Part shown: one piece after another, positions 8,298-17,093 of the stretch
How positions within the stretch are numbered: the first letter of the stretch is position 1
How the letters are laid out: each line of letters opens with the position of its first letter
Assembly: GCA_963841705.1 (NCBI GenBank)
Contig: CAWJDY010000045.1
Coordinates: forward strand, 62,001 to 126,000
Reading direction: 5' to 3'
Source: VAZQ01 sp963841705
Lineage (GTDB): Bacteria > Pseudomonadota > Alphaproteobacteria > Rhizobiales > Xanthobacteraceae
Length of the DNA stretch: 64,000 bases
Translations under genes and position numbers: made by a program
The notes under the pieces: model-generated
Told to the model about the DNA's origin: nothing
What the model saw: the letters and a program-made list of their open reading frames with translations, nothing else
The model's database searches: none

Positions 8298-8705
8298 GCA
8301 GGCTGCTATTAGATCGTCGAAGCCATCTTCCGTCTGCGACCCCACATGGTCGAATGCTTTCTTTGCATAGCCTGATCGCGTCGAAGCTTCCCTATCAGCT
8401 CGACATGGGAACGGCATCCCGGCCGGCTGTAAGGCCCTGCGCTGGCCGGGGTGACCGCTTTGCAGTCTGACGGGGGCAAACACGCGCACGCCTCTACGCA
8501 ACTCGTACCGCGCTCTACGCGGCCGAAGTGCCCACAACCTCAAACCTCCACCAGAAACCGCGCCAACGCGCGCGTGGGAGTTCAGACCCACGCCGGAACG
8601 GCCACACCTCAGCTCTGCCGCTAGAAAAGGAAACGGGGATCCGCATGACATCGCAGTCGCAGCAACTAATCGCCACCTTGGGGCGTTCTCGTCGTCCTCG
8701 GTCAG
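8298..8705. other. Intergenic, no gene recognised
   Basis: About 400 bp without a convincing reading frame on either strand. The right end abuts a fossil of a LysR 3' terminus at 8706. Confidence 0.4.
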
Positions 8706-8741
8706 GCGTTCACTCAAGAACCCCTTCGCCGAGGACTGAGC
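8706..8741 (+). pseudogene. Fossil of a LysR 3' end
   Basis: GCGTTCACTCAAGAACCCCT and the next four bases are identical to 3873-3896, the last codons of the LysR gene. The match continues through the stop with two mismatches, encoding RSLKNPFAED-stop against RSLKNPFAEE-stop. It overlaps, antisense, the last codons of the GH15 gene. Confidence 0.75.
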
Positions 8742-10809
8742 GCATCGAGGTCGCGAGAGGCGGGCGCTCCGGCTCGCGCCGTTGTGCCGAACCGACCTCG
8801 TGCAGGTTCAAGGCGGTTCTAATCAGGGCGAGATGCGAGAATGCTTGCGGAAAATTTCCGACCTGTCGCCGCGCCTGTGGGTCGTACTCTTCCGCCAGCA
8901 GGCCGACATCGTTGCGCAGCGATAGCAAGCGCTCGAACAAGGCGCGTGCCTCCGCGTCGCGGTTCTGCAACGTGTAGCTGTTGGCGAGCCAGAAACTGCA
9001 AGGGAGGAATGCGCCTTCTCCCGGGGGCAGGCCCTCGACTTCTGTATTGCTTCGATAGCGCCGCACAAATCCATCAACCATGAGCTCTCCCTCGATCGCC
9101 GCGACGGTGCCGCGCACGCGCGGATCGTCGGGCGGCAAGAAGCCTACGATGGGTATCAGCAATAGGCTGGCATCGAGTTCGCCGCTGCCGAAGCTTTGTG
9201 TGAAGGCGTTGCGACGCCTGTCAAACCCGCATTTGCAGATCGTGGCGTGTATGCGGTCGCGGACTTGTCGCCAACGGTCCAGCGGTGCATCAAGTCCGAA
9301 CCGCTCGGCGTCGCGCACCGAGCGATCCATAGCCACCCACGCCATGACCTTGGAAAATGTAAATTGGCGGCGTCCGCCTCTCACTTCCCAGATGCCCTGG
9401 TCCGGCAGCTCCCAAATATCTTCCAGATGCTCGATCAACGTCTGTTGCTGAGCCCAAGCCGATGCAACCGGAGCGAGGAAGTGTTTTCGCGCCTGATAGA
9501 GGGCATCGATGAGCTCCCCGAAGACATCGAGCTGGAGTTGATCGGAGGCGGCATTGCCAATCCGCACCGGCGCGGCGCCCTGGTAGCCAGGTAGCCATGG
9601 CACCTGCCATTCGATCAGCTGCCGTTCGCCCGAAAGTCCATACACGGTCTGGATCTGGTCCGGGCTGCCCGCCACGCTGCGTTGCAGCCAAGCCCGCCAT
9701 GCTCGCGCTTCCTCCAAATAGCCGGCGGACATCAGCGCCAGCAATGTGCCCGCGGCATCACCCAGCCAGCAGTAGCGATAATCCCAGTTGCGTTGGCCTC
9801 CGAGTTGCTCGGGAAGCGACGTGGTAGGAGCAGCGACGATCCCGCCAGTAGGCGCATAGATCATCGCTTTCAAGGTCAACAGGGAACGCTGCACCGCCTC
9901 TCGCCAGGGACCGGTATAGGTGCACCGGGCAGACCAGCCACGCCAAAACGCTTCGGTATGCTGCAAGGCGGCGCGCCAATCCAGCGCCCGGGGTGTTTGC
10001 AGATGGGATGGGGCGTGGGTCAGCACAAACGGCACGCATTCTCCTTGTACGACGGTAAACTCTGCCACGGTGGCAAGATTCTCGGTTTGCAAGGGGAGGG
10101 GTGCGCGGAAGACGACCTGGCTCGGCCCGGCGGTGGCGGTCAGACCGGATTTGTCTTCGAGTTGCGTTACCCACGGGACAGTGGCCCCATAATCGAAACG
10201 CAGCGTCAGGTGCAGTCGCATCGCCACATTGCCGCGCCGCCCCTGGACCAGGCGGATGACCGACGAATTCGCGTGGCCGATGGGCATGAAATCGATCAGT
10301 GCAACACTGCCGTCCGCCGTTTCGAACACCGTTTCCAACACCATCGTGTCATCGCGGTAAGCGCGGCTGACGCGGGCTGCCGGATCAACGGGACAAATCT
10401 TCCATCGCCCGTGTTCAGACGTTCCGAGCAAAGCCGCAAAGCAAGCGGCGCTGTCGAATCGCGGCCAGCACAGCCAATCGATGGAGCCGTTACGACCCAC
10501 GAGGGCAGTCGTCGTGCAATCGCCGATCATTGCATAGTCCTCGATGCCCAACGGCAAGTCTGTCTCCACCCCCAATTCGATGCCGCCAATCGGCACGAGT
10601 CCGACGCTGTTCCCAAGGCTCTGTTCGGTTTTCGTAACCGGCGCCCGCGCATCAGGTGCATCAAGCGCCTCGAGGCTCATGGCCGATGCGACGGGGCTTG
10701 CTGCGGCCAAGGGCCGGGTCCGGGTTCTATTCACGACCGTCATTGGCGAGATTGAACGTGAAGACGCTTTCGCAATTCGAGCGGGATCGAGACAGCCTGT
10801 CTTTGACAT
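8710..10809 (-). CDS. GH15 family glycoside hydrolase (glucoamylase/trehalase-like)
   Basis: A 699-residue enzyme of the bacterial GH15 group, which hydrolyses alpha-glucosidic bonds in substrates such as maltodextrin or trehalose. It shows the N-terminal signature IEDYAMIGDCTTTALVGRNG then SIDWLCWPRFDSAACFAALL, the GIWEVRGG acid-Glu region, and LLAEEYDPQARRQVGNFPQA with the base-Glu region near the C-terminus. ATG 10809 is preceded by GGGAG at good spacing and is preferred over the upstream 10926. The natural domain ends near HLALIRTALNL. The last codons (VLGEGVLE) are antisense to a LysR fossil, so the tail was acquired by a rearrangement. Substrate is not determinable. Confidence 0.8.
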   Translation of the reverse strand: MSKTGCLDPARIAKASSRSISPMTVVNRTRTRPLAAASPVASAMSLEALDAPDARAPVTKTEQSLGNSVGLVPIGGIELGVETDLPLGIEDYAMIGDCTTTALVGRNGSIDWLCWPRFDSAACFAALLGTSEHGRWKICPVDPAARVSRAYRDDTMVLETVFETADGSVALIDFMPIGHANSSVIRLVQGRRGNVAMRLHLTLRFDYGATVPWVTQLEDKSGLTATAGPSQVVFRAPLPLQTENLATVAEFTVVQGECVPFVLTHAPSHLQTPRALDWRAALQHTEAFWRGWSARCTYTGPWREAVQRSLLTLKAMIYAPTGGIVAAPTTSLPEQLGGQRNWDYRYCWLGDAAGTLLALMSAGYLEEARAWRAWLQRSVAGSPDQIQTVYGLSGERQLIEWQVPWLPGYQGAAPVRIGNAASDQLQLDVFGELIDALYQARKHFLAPVASAWAQQQTLIEHLEDIWELPDQGIWEVRGGRRQFTFSKVMAWVAMDRSVRDAERFGLDAPLDRWRQVRDRIHATICKCGFDRRRNAFTQSFGSGELDASLLLIPIVGFLPPDDPRVRGTVAAIEGELMVDGFVRRYRSNTEVEGLPPGEGAFLPCSFWLANSYTLQNRDAEARALFERLLSLRNDVGLLAEEYDPQARRQVGNFPQAFSHLALIRTALNLHEVGSAQRREPERPPLATSMRSVLGEGVLE

Positions 10810-11017
10810 TGCGACTTGCTCCCTATGTGGTTGCGTTATTGCCAATGGTGTGGGGGGAAGCCGCCGAGTGAAAACACCCGGCGGCTCCCGGACGTCGGCG
10901 ATCGCTCGGGGGACTGGGAGTTGCAACCGCCGGCGCTAGCGCTAAGAATCGAAGAAGGCTTCGGCCGTGGCGCCTTCCGGGCCTAATCGTTTGCCACAAT
11001 CGGATCTTGTCGTTGGT

Positions 11018-11205
11018 GCCTCGGCTGCGTCCGAGCACAGCGAAACGTGGTCGGGTAGGCGGGCATAAAGCCTCCTTCTTCGCTTGAATGCGCGACCGTC
11101 CCGAGTTAGTAGTGAAGAGCGTAAATTAAAATCGTTATCTATTGCATTTTGTAATGAGCGAAATTCATGAATTGAATGTGACTCGACCGATCTAATGCCA
11201 TTTCA
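11018..11205. pseudogene. Relic of a second emrA/lysR divergent region
   Basis: 11018-11046 matches 2806-2834 (the 5' end of emrA, antisense) at 25 of 29 positions. The emrA start triplet recurs at the expected distance (11064-11066 against 2853-2855). ATTGCATT recurs at 11141 against 2935, followed by a decayed version of the LysR start region (TGAAT, GTG, CCGATCT). The coding parts are destroyed. Confidence 0.65.
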
Positions 11206-11705
11206 TTACTGTCGTTAGGTCATCTGGGGTTTCAAGGTCAGGCGCAACGGCAAGGACATTCGGGTCAATCGCCTCTGACCAAGCCAGAGGTGACACGCTG
11301 ATTCGTGCCAGTACCTCCAATACCGACCTTCAATCAGGCCCAGTAATCGTGGCCAACTTGAAACGCGGCTATTTCGCGCTCCAGCATCTTGAATGGTCGC
11401 GTATATGTCGCGCGCCTTCCCGGCCTCGTCGCGCGGTGATTGCGGTCGAATGTCGGCCCATGCGGCGAACTCAGCGCGACAGTTCAATGGCTTGCCCGCT
11501 AAGTTTATGATTGGCAACGAGGTTTACAATCGGGCTAGGTCGCTCTCCGAAACTGCGGATCAAGCGTCACCGCATTAACAAAGATTTTTGAGGACAAACG
11601 CGTGGAAATAAAACTGCGTTGTGCATTACAGCAAAGTTTTCGCTCCGAAGTCCGAATCGGGTCAAAACGCGAAGTCATCCTCGGGCGGTCACATGTCAAC
11701 TTTCA
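11206..11705. other. Intergenic, no gene recognised
   Basis: About 500 bp between the emrA/lysR relic and the direct repeat at 11706. A 100-codon minus-strand frame at 11215-11517 has no recognisable motif and no ribosome site, so I do not call it. Confidence 0.35.
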
Positions 11706-11765
11706 CCAGCAGCGGACATGTCACTGCATTGGCTGTCGTCCGAGAAGTGCCAGTAACCGACATCG
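11706..11765 (+). repeat. Left 60-bp direct repeat flanking a binding-protein gene
   Basis: CCAGCAGCGGACATG, GCATTGGCT, AGTGCCAGTAAC and TCG blocks recur in the same order at 12934-12993, on the other side of the PF04392 gene. The copies differ at scattered positions and by small gaps. Confidence 0.6.
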
Positions 11766-11772
11766 GCCGCCT

Positions 11773-12753
11773 TCATTCGAATAGCTCATCAGCCCGAACC
11801 AGCAGAGCCAGCGGCACCTCAATCCCAAGCGCCTTGGCGGCTTGTAGGTTGACCAAAAGTTCCACCCTGCTCGGCCCCTCGACCGGAAGGTCGGCAGGCT
11901 TCGCGCCTTTAAGGATGCGATCCACGTAGAACGGCGCTCGACTGTACATGTGAATATAGTCAGGACCGTACGCGACCAATGCGCCCTCCCGCGCTGCCGC
12001 CGGAAAGGCAAAAATTGTCCCCAGCCCATTCTTTTGCGCCGATGCGATAATGGCCCCGCGGTGTCCGTACGTGAACGGGCTCGGCTGCACAATGAACGCA
12101 GGCGAGCCGCTCATCTTTATTGCCGCGACTGCAGCATCCAATTCGGATATTTCAGCAATGCCTCTGGATTGCAGCTGCATTCCCGCGGCACGGACCGCCT
12201 GCTCCGTGGCTTGGTAGCGGTTTTGGCCGTCCGGCCACGCCGTGTGCCAGAGATAATGAATTGTCCTGTGCGGCTTGATCAGCTCCCGCGTCACATCCAC
12301 CAGCTTGCCGCTCAATTCCGCAAGAATGTCGCTGAACCCGGTGGCATTGCCCCCAGGACGTGACAGGCTCTCCACTAACCCCATGGCCATGGGATCGCCG
12401 ACATTGAGGAATACAATGGGAATGGTCGAGGTCTGACGCCTCGCCGCTACCGATACACTTGAGCCGCACGGTATCAACAGTTCAGCGCCGCGCTGTAACT
12501 CTTGGCTCACTGCTTGATCAGGATCATCGCCGACCCAAACGATATCGAGGGCAATATTTTGATTCTCGATCAGGCCAACCCGGCGCAAGCCTTTTTGGAA
12601 TGCTTCGACGAGCGACCTGTCGTAATCGTTACGGGGTGAACCTATAGGGAGGAACCCAAGCCGGACTGGACCTTTGTGCGGTTGCGCGCGCGCCGCGAGC
12701 GGCCATGCAGCCGCTGAACCAACAATTCCTTTGATAAAATTGCGTCGTCGCAT
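11773..12753 (-). CDS. ABC substrate-binding protein, PF04392 (TrpX-like) family
   Basis: A 326-residue periplasmic binding protein of the ABC_sub_bind/TrpX-like family, relatives of which bind aromatic amino acids or unknown ligands. MRRRNFIKGIVGSAAAWPLA with ARAQ is a Tat-like leader, so ATG 12753 is chosen over 12780. The fold signature RLGFLPIGSP, the hinge segment SRPGGNATGFSD and the C-terminal VLLVNLQAAKALGIEVPLALL-type ending (here ...LALLVRADELFE) are all present. No permease or ATPase gene is nearby, as is common for these orphan proteins. It lies between 60-bp direct repeats. Confidence 0.82.
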   Translation of the reverse strand: MRRRNFIKGIVGSAAAWPLAARAQPHKGPVRLGFLPIGSPRNDYDRSLVEAFQKGLRRVGLIENQNIALDIVWVGDDPDQAVSQELQRGAELLIPCGSSVSVAARRQTSTIPIVFLNVGDPMAMGLVESLSRPGGNATGFSDILAELSGKLVDVTRELIKPHRTIHYLWHTAWPDGQNRYQATEQAVRAAGMQLQSRGIAEISELDAAVAAIKMSGSPAFIVQPSPFTYGHRGAIIASAQKNGLGTIFAFPAAAREGALVAYGPDYIHMYSRAPFYVDRILKGAKPADLPVEGPSRVELLVNLQAAKALGIEVPLALLVRADELFE

Positions 12754-12933
12754 CGCCGTTTCCCAGCTGAGCCACGCCAACGTCGGCTTGCAATTATGCT
12801 GATTACAGCAGGGAAATGCGACCAGCGAAATAGGGCTTGATGATCTATTTTGCGCAGCAGCAATTCAGAGCCGCGCATGTCTCTTGAGGGTCAAAACCCG
12901 AATGCCTCCCGAACCCTCGCACGTCGGCTCTGG

Positions 12934-12993
12934 CCAGCTGCGGACATGCCCCCCGCATTGGCTTGGGCCGTTGAGTGCCAATAACGGAAGTCG
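12934..12993 (+). repeat. Right 60-bp direct repeat flanking a binding-protein gene
   Basis: CCAGCTGCGGACATG, GCATTGGCT, AGTGCCAATAAC and TCG blocks parallel those at 11706-11765. Confidence 0.6.
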
Positions 12994-13046
12994 AATCGCC
13001 CACTCGATTACCATGTCTGCGGCGGCGCCGCCGGTCGTGATTCAGT

Positions 13047-13640
13047 TCAGGGCGTAGGTGCGTAGTGAGTGAAAACGTAGTCGCGATCTTTTGCAGGCAG
13101 GTGGCATGGGAAGCACTTTTCGTGCAGCGACTCATCGCCAGGTTTGCCGTTCGTGAAGTCGGCGTATCCCCAGCCGCCGGACGCGGCGTATTTTTTTGAG
13201 TCCTTGACCATGAATTGGACGTTCACGGCGGACCCGGCAAAGGAAAATTCGAGGCCGGCGCGGGGAAAACCGGCGGCTAAGGCTTGGTTGTCTGCATCTG
13301 ACGAGTCTTCATTCCAATGCAGCGCGGCAATGATTGCGCCGTCCGGGAACGGGAGCTTCCCTTCCCGAAAGGCCGCTATCGCAAGATCGTTGCCCAATTG
13401 GGCGCGCAACTGTTTGAGTTTGCCTCCTTCACCTGTCAGTCGCTTGACTGAGATCAAGCGCCAGTCACGATATCCGGCCGGAATTGTGACGCCGTAGATC
13501 GGGGAGGCATTACTCTCAGCCTGTAACTGGCCCTCCTTGGCGCTCTGTGCGGTAGATTTCGTGACGTATAGAGTGCAAACGCTAATAATGGCACAAACAC
13601 CCAAAGCACCAAAAGCCTGCACAGTAGCACGATGTCTCAT
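13047..13640 (-). CDS. Cytochrome P460-family protein
   Basis: A 197-residue exported c-type cytochrome of the P460 family. It has an N-terminal hydrophobic leader (about 8-30). The P460-type core includes YRDWRLISVKR and FPDGAIIAALHW, then VQFMVKDSKKYAASGGWGYA, and a C-terminal CFPCH haem attachment site (CxxCH). Members oxidise hydroxylamine or bind NO, but many are uncharacterised redox proteins. ATG 13640 has a strong GGAGGGAG ribosome site and replaces the longer frame starting at 13673. It stands alone. Confidence 0.85.
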   Translation of the reverse strand: MRHRATVQAFGALGVCAIISVCTLYVTKSTAQSAKEGQLQAESNASPIYGVTIPAGYRDWRLISVKRLTGEGGKLKQLRAQLGNDLAIAAFREGKLPFPDGAIIAALHWNEDSSDADNQALAAGFPRAGLEFSFAGSAVNVQFMVKDSKKYAASGGWGYADFTNGKPGDESLHEKCFPCHLPAKDRDYVFTHYAPTP

Positions 13641-14079
13641 GACTCCCTCCGTGTCGCAACGAGACTGACACACTCAGATTATTGATCATCGTGCAGTGTA
13701 TCCATTTCGCGCCGGTCAGTCAGCCGTCAGCCCATGCTTTCGGCGGATCGATTCAGAGTCCGCTTGGGGTTTTGTGTCACGAGTATCGCCGGTTCCAAAC
13801 GGCGTTGCGTAACTGTACGAGAGAAGGTCCTTCAACAAGGACGGCATCAGGTGCTGATCTCAAGCCACTGCAAGCTGCTGTCGTCAGAGAGACGGCCGAT
13901 TGCTTGTGCGGTGCAGCATGGAGTTCCGATGATGTGGGTCAAAAGCGGACTTTCACGCCAATTGTGGAGTTCTTGTATTGCGGAGCGATCATTGCAAAGT
14001 CATGCCGTTCGTGACGACTGCGAGGCATCGAATTCGCGGAAGCCACGTAGTTGGTGGCCTCAATTTCATAGCGAACATT
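13641..14079. other. Intergenic with GGGTCAAAAGC repeat
   Basis: No gene recognised. GGGTCAAAAGCGGAC at 13936-13950 belongs to a short motif that recurs at 14668 and 49193. Confidence 0.4.
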
Positions 14080-14464
14080 TCAGCGTATCCGCTCGACCCA
14101 TTGAGCGCGCGAGGCCCCCGGCTCGAAGGGATCGCCGAAGTACTGGGTCTCACGGGCAACCTTCCTGTCTCTGAACTCCATGATACTCACCGTTGTAAGA
14201 CGGCAAGCCGTCGTATGTAAGGACGAATTCAGTGACCCAAAGGTCGGCAGCACCGAGTACGCGCCGCACCACAAAGCGCTTCTTGTTCGGCTGCGCAAAA
14301 CGAGACGCTTGAATATTGCGCCGACCGCGGATCCGCTCCCCGGACTGCGGGTACTCAAGCACTGCATCGTCGTGGTAAATCTCGTGCTCTGCCTCGAAAT
14401 CATTCGCGTCTGAGGCGGCCCAGTGGCGATCCAAAGCCGCTCGAATGTTCTGGTCTTCATTCAT
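14080..14464 (-). pseudogene. SnoaL-like protein, frameshifted
   Basis: A gene of about 128 codons of the SnoaL/NTF2-like fold (small ligand-binding proteins or polyketide cyclases) split by one base. The first frame starts at ATG 14464 (MNEDQNIRAALDRHWAASDA) and reads to LTYDGLPSY. The continuation, TVSIMEFRDRKVARETQYFG then DPFEPGASRAQWVERIR, is in another frame ending at 14080. One extra A in TACAACGGTG near 14200 explains the shift. It is either a recent pseudogene or a sequencing error. Confidence 0.7.
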
Positions 14465-14920
14465 TGTCTTCTCTCACATCGCAGTGCAGGGCATGCTATT
14501 TACACCCAAAATGGACATTCGTGGGCACGAATGGAATGGCCGGTAAGGGCCATAGCCGCAGTGAGATCCTCCGTCGATTTTCATAAATGGTCCTCCTGCC
14601 TCGCCGGCCATCAAGCCACATGGCGCCGCTTGCGACATGGACTTATATCACTGGGACTGTCCGCTTTGGGTCAAAAGCTGCGGATCAGGATCGTCCAGTG
14701 CCTGTGCCCTACATCCGCAGCACCCCTATAAGCGGACTCTCACCATCGCCAATCTCTCGGTTGTCATGCCCCGCTTCAAGCGGGGCATCCAGTAATCCCG
14801 ATCGGCGGTTTGAGCCGAAGCCGTCCCCAAATCCGACGTTCGGTGACGACTGGATCGTCCGCATACGCGGACGATGACGACCGACGGGCTGATGAATTCC
14901 TTAAGTTAGCGCACATGGGG
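14465..14920. other. Intergenic with repeats
   Basis: No gene recognised. It holds a GGGTCAAAAGC motif at 14668-14678 and the perfect hairpin at 14766-14788. Confidence 0.4.
14766..14788. repeat. Perfect 23-bp palindrome, REP-like
   Basis: ATGCCCCGCTT, C, AAGCGGGGCAT: an 11-bp perfect stem with a one-base centre. The flanking TGTC and CCAGTAATCC resemble interspersed palindromes common in alphaproteobacteria. Confidence 0.6.
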
Positions 14921-15126
14921 TCAAGCCCGAGCATGCCCAGGCGCCGTATGGATGCCGAGCACGGTCAGGCCGTGCCGGTCGAGCTGCGCCTTCACGGCGG
15001 ACGGCGCATGGTCGTACGGGGTTGCAACTCCACCGCCGCGAACCCCGCTGCCGCCGCGGCCGCAAACCGCTCGATCAGTCCGCGTTCGGTGAAGAGGTAG
15101 GCGAGATTGGCAGCGAACCGGGGCAT
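14921..15126 (-). pseudogene. Hydroxypyruvate isomerase 5' fragment, frameshifted
   Basis: ATG 15126 opens MPRFAANLAYLFTERGLIER, then FAAAAAAGFAAVELQ, which is the start of the Hyi/AP-endonuclease-2-like TIM barrel family. A two-base deletion shifts the frame, and PYDHAPSAVKAQLDRHGLTV, LGIHTAPG continue in the frame that ends at 14921. The remaining 190 or so residues are absent. Clearly decayed. Confidence 0.7.
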
Positions 15127-15135
15127 GAACTTGTT

Positions 15136-15426
15136 TCAAGCCGCCGGTGCGCGCAGAAGTCCTGCCGCTTTCATCTCTTGATGCAGCGCGATCGGATCGA
15201 GATCGAAGCCATTTGGCCAAGTCGGAACTCCATCATCGAGAAACACCCGGGCGAAGAAACCGGGGTCGCGGAGCGGCTCGACCATCTCACCGCCTTCGGC
15301 GATAAGATTGGCAAAGTCGCGCTCGCCCTCGCTGCCGTCCGAAAAAGCAAACGCGAGCCGATATCCTCCGCGCGGCTCGACCCGGACCAGGTCGATCAGT
15401 TCGAACATCGGCCCATGCGAATTCAT
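15136..15426 (-). CDS. DUF2442 protein
   Basis: A 96-residue DUF2442 protein (RVEPRGGYRLAFAFSDGSEG, then RDFANLI, then EPLRDPGFFARVFLDDG and WPNGFDLDP). Such genes usually follow a DUF4160 gene and the pair has been suggested to act as a toxin-antitoxin or regulatory unit, without firm proof. Here the start overlaps the stop of a truncated DUF4160 remnant by 4 bp, so the partner is broken. Confidence 0.75.
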   Translation of the reverse strand: MNSHGPMFELIDLVRVEPRGGYRLAFAFSDGSEGERDFANLIAEGGEMVEPLRDPGFFARVFLDDGVPTWPNGFDLDPIALHQEMKAAGLLRAPAA

Positions 15427-15536
15427 TCCACATCAGCTCCCGGAATGCGCTGCAGGGCGCGCTTGGCGCGTGCGCGACCCCAATTATCCATCAGCTCCGC
15501 GCGATGCCGCGCCGCCCACGTGCGCACCAGTCCGTG
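15423..15536 (-). pseudogene. DUF4160 C-terminal remnant
   Basis: The last 37 codons (WAARHRAELMDNWGRARAKR, ALQRIPGADVE) match the usual C-terminal tail of DUF4160 proteins ('WA--H--ELLDNW-RAR--EPL--I-PL'). Upstream the frame is unrelated and runs through a hairpin, so the front of the gene is lost. The ATGA overlap with the DUF2442 start is retained. Confidence 0.55.
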
Positions 15537-15605
15537 GACGGCCGGGGCAGAGAACCAGCAATGATAGCACCGGATTCGATAGCGATCACGGCCCGATGCG
15601 CGTTC

Positions 15606-15637
15606 AAAGCCCGGCGCGGGCTGCTGCGCCGGGCTTT
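15606..15637. terminator. GC-rich 12-bp stem-loop
   Basis: AAAGCCCGGCGC, 8-base loop, GCGCCGGGCTTT. The A and T ends suit a bidirectional terminator. It lies where the DUF4160 homology stops. Confidence 0.5.
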
Positions 15638-15996
15638 GCTCTTCGCGCGATGAGGTGAGGTGATTGTTATGGCGGCAATCCTCGGTGAGGCCACTGTCGG
15701 GCAGATGCAAGCCACGTGCTTGCGCCTCAGTGATGGGCCAGTTCAACTTATGGGAGAAAAATCATTGTAGATTCATTGTTGTTTACAATGGCGCCTCGCT
15801 TGCCTCGCCCATCAGTTGTGGTTGCAAACGAACCTGGGGAACGGCCGCAGCCCGTCCGGTTTAATCCGATTGCCGCCGTCCTCTGCTGGCGGCTGTCTCG
15901 ATTCGATTGCGCAACCATTTTTGACGTTTTCCGCAAACGAAGCAATTTCCGCAAACGAAGCCAGTCGTGAAATCATAATGAAAACAATGTTCGAAC

Positions 15997-16137
15997 ATGA
16001 ATGACACGAGCCTGGGCCAAACGAACCCGAGCAGGCAGCGTCCAGGTGGAGATCATCGACGTACACCAGAGGCCGATCAGCTCTGGGCCTCCGTGCTCCT
16101 AGGCAAAGTCGCCGCCGATGAGCTGCGCCGCCAGTGA
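15997..16137 (+). CDS. Possible 46-residue ORF
   Basis: ATG 15997 opens a short frame ending at TGA 16135-16137. It encodes a polar N-terminus followed by EADQLWASVLLGKVAADELR, which looks protein-like (amphipathic helix). There is no clear ribosome site. It could be a small gene or a fragment of a larger one. Confidence 0.25.
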   Translation: MNDTSLGQTNPSRQRPGGDHRRTPEADQLWASVLLGKVAADELRRQ

Positions 16138-16179
16138 AAGGGGCCAAGGAGGTGAACGTGGTTGCGTAGCGCGATGGGG

Positions 16180-16884
16180 TCAGCGTTCCTTCGAAGCGAT
16201 CTCGGTGATCAGCTTCTTGAGAATGGCATCGGCGAAAGCTTCGTAGCTCTTCGCCGCTATCACGAACGCGCCAGGCCCACCGATAACGTTGTCGTAGTAG
16301 TAACGATCGAGATCCGGCTCCAAGGCGAGGATCGGCAGGCCGTTGATGCCAATGCCGGCAGCGATCGCGTCGTCGCGTGCGAGGTTCGCCGCTCGACCCC
16401 GGTTATTTGAGCCGTCCCCCGAGACATCGATCACCCGCCGGCGTGCATGGAACGAGGTCGCTGCAAACAGGGTGCTGCCGTAATCGATCGCGCCACTGAT
16501 CGACGTGCCGCCGCCGAAGAGTTGACGCGGCGCAGCTTCGACCGCAGCAGCGAAGCTGGATGCGCTTTGCTCATCGCCGATCCTGCTCCATTCGACCACC
16601 TGAACGTGAAGCCCCGGACCGGTCCATTGCACCATGGTAACGGCGATGCCCTGGCTCGGGCCGGACCGGATCGCCGCAAGCACCGTCGGATGACGAAAAG
16701 CCGCCGCGTAGCCCCGCTTCTGCAGCTCAAAGCGATACTGGTCGACGCTGCCGGAAGCATCGACCGCGAGCACCAGTTGCAGGTCGACGACGCCCTGCGC
16801 CATCACCGGCACTGCGCCACTTGCCAAAAGGAGCGCGGCAGCGGCGCCGCGATGGAGCAAAAGCCGGGTGCGCAGATACCGCAT
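16180..16884 (-). CDS. DUF1194 exported VWA-type protein
   Basis: A 234-residue DUF1194 protein. It has a signal peptide (about 1-29, ending VPVMAQG), followed by a von Willebrand A fold with MIDAS pieces: LVLAVDASGSVD (DxSGS), GGGTSISGAIDYG (Thr) and RVIDVSGDGSNN (Asp). It ends with a helical tail (EAFADAILKKLITEIASKER). The start at ATG 16884 follows a GGGGG stretch and replaces the longer frame. It likely acts in the periplasm in metal-dependent protein contact. No partner gene is evident. The divergent kinase gene begins 210 bp away. Confidence 0.85.
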   Translation of the reverse strand: MRYLRTRLLLHRGAAAALLLASGAVPVMAQGVVDLQLVLAVDASGSVDQYRFELQKRGYAAAFRHPTVLAAIRSGPSQGIAVTMVQWTGPGLHVQVVEWSRIGDEQSASSFAAAVEAAPRQLFGGGTSISGAIDYGSTLFAATSFHARRRVIDVSGDGSNNRGRAANLARDDAIAAGIGINGLPILALEPDLDRYYYDNVIGGPGAFVIAAKSYEAFADAILKKLITEIASKER

Positions 16885-17093
16885 CAGATACCCCCGTGCA
16901 GAAAACAAAATCGTGAATAGAGGCTGGTTGTGGACAAAATTAAGCCAAAGCCGAGGACAAGATGGGGTGCAGTAGATCCCACGACCCGGAGCTTGCCCGG
17001 TCCTCATGGATCGTTCCGGCGATCAGTGAGTGACCGCGTCAGCGCAGGACCGATGCCTACAAGAAAGGCGCGCATGGCGGCGGAAAACGTGAA

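Noticed and set aside
9682..10755. 357-codon plus-strand frame across the GH15 gene
   Set aside because: Antisense shadow of a clear enzyme gene, with no ribosome site or motif.
11215..11517. 100-codon minus-strand frame
   Set aside because: No recognised family, no ribosome site, and it lies in a region of relic DNA. Kept only as unassigned intergenic.
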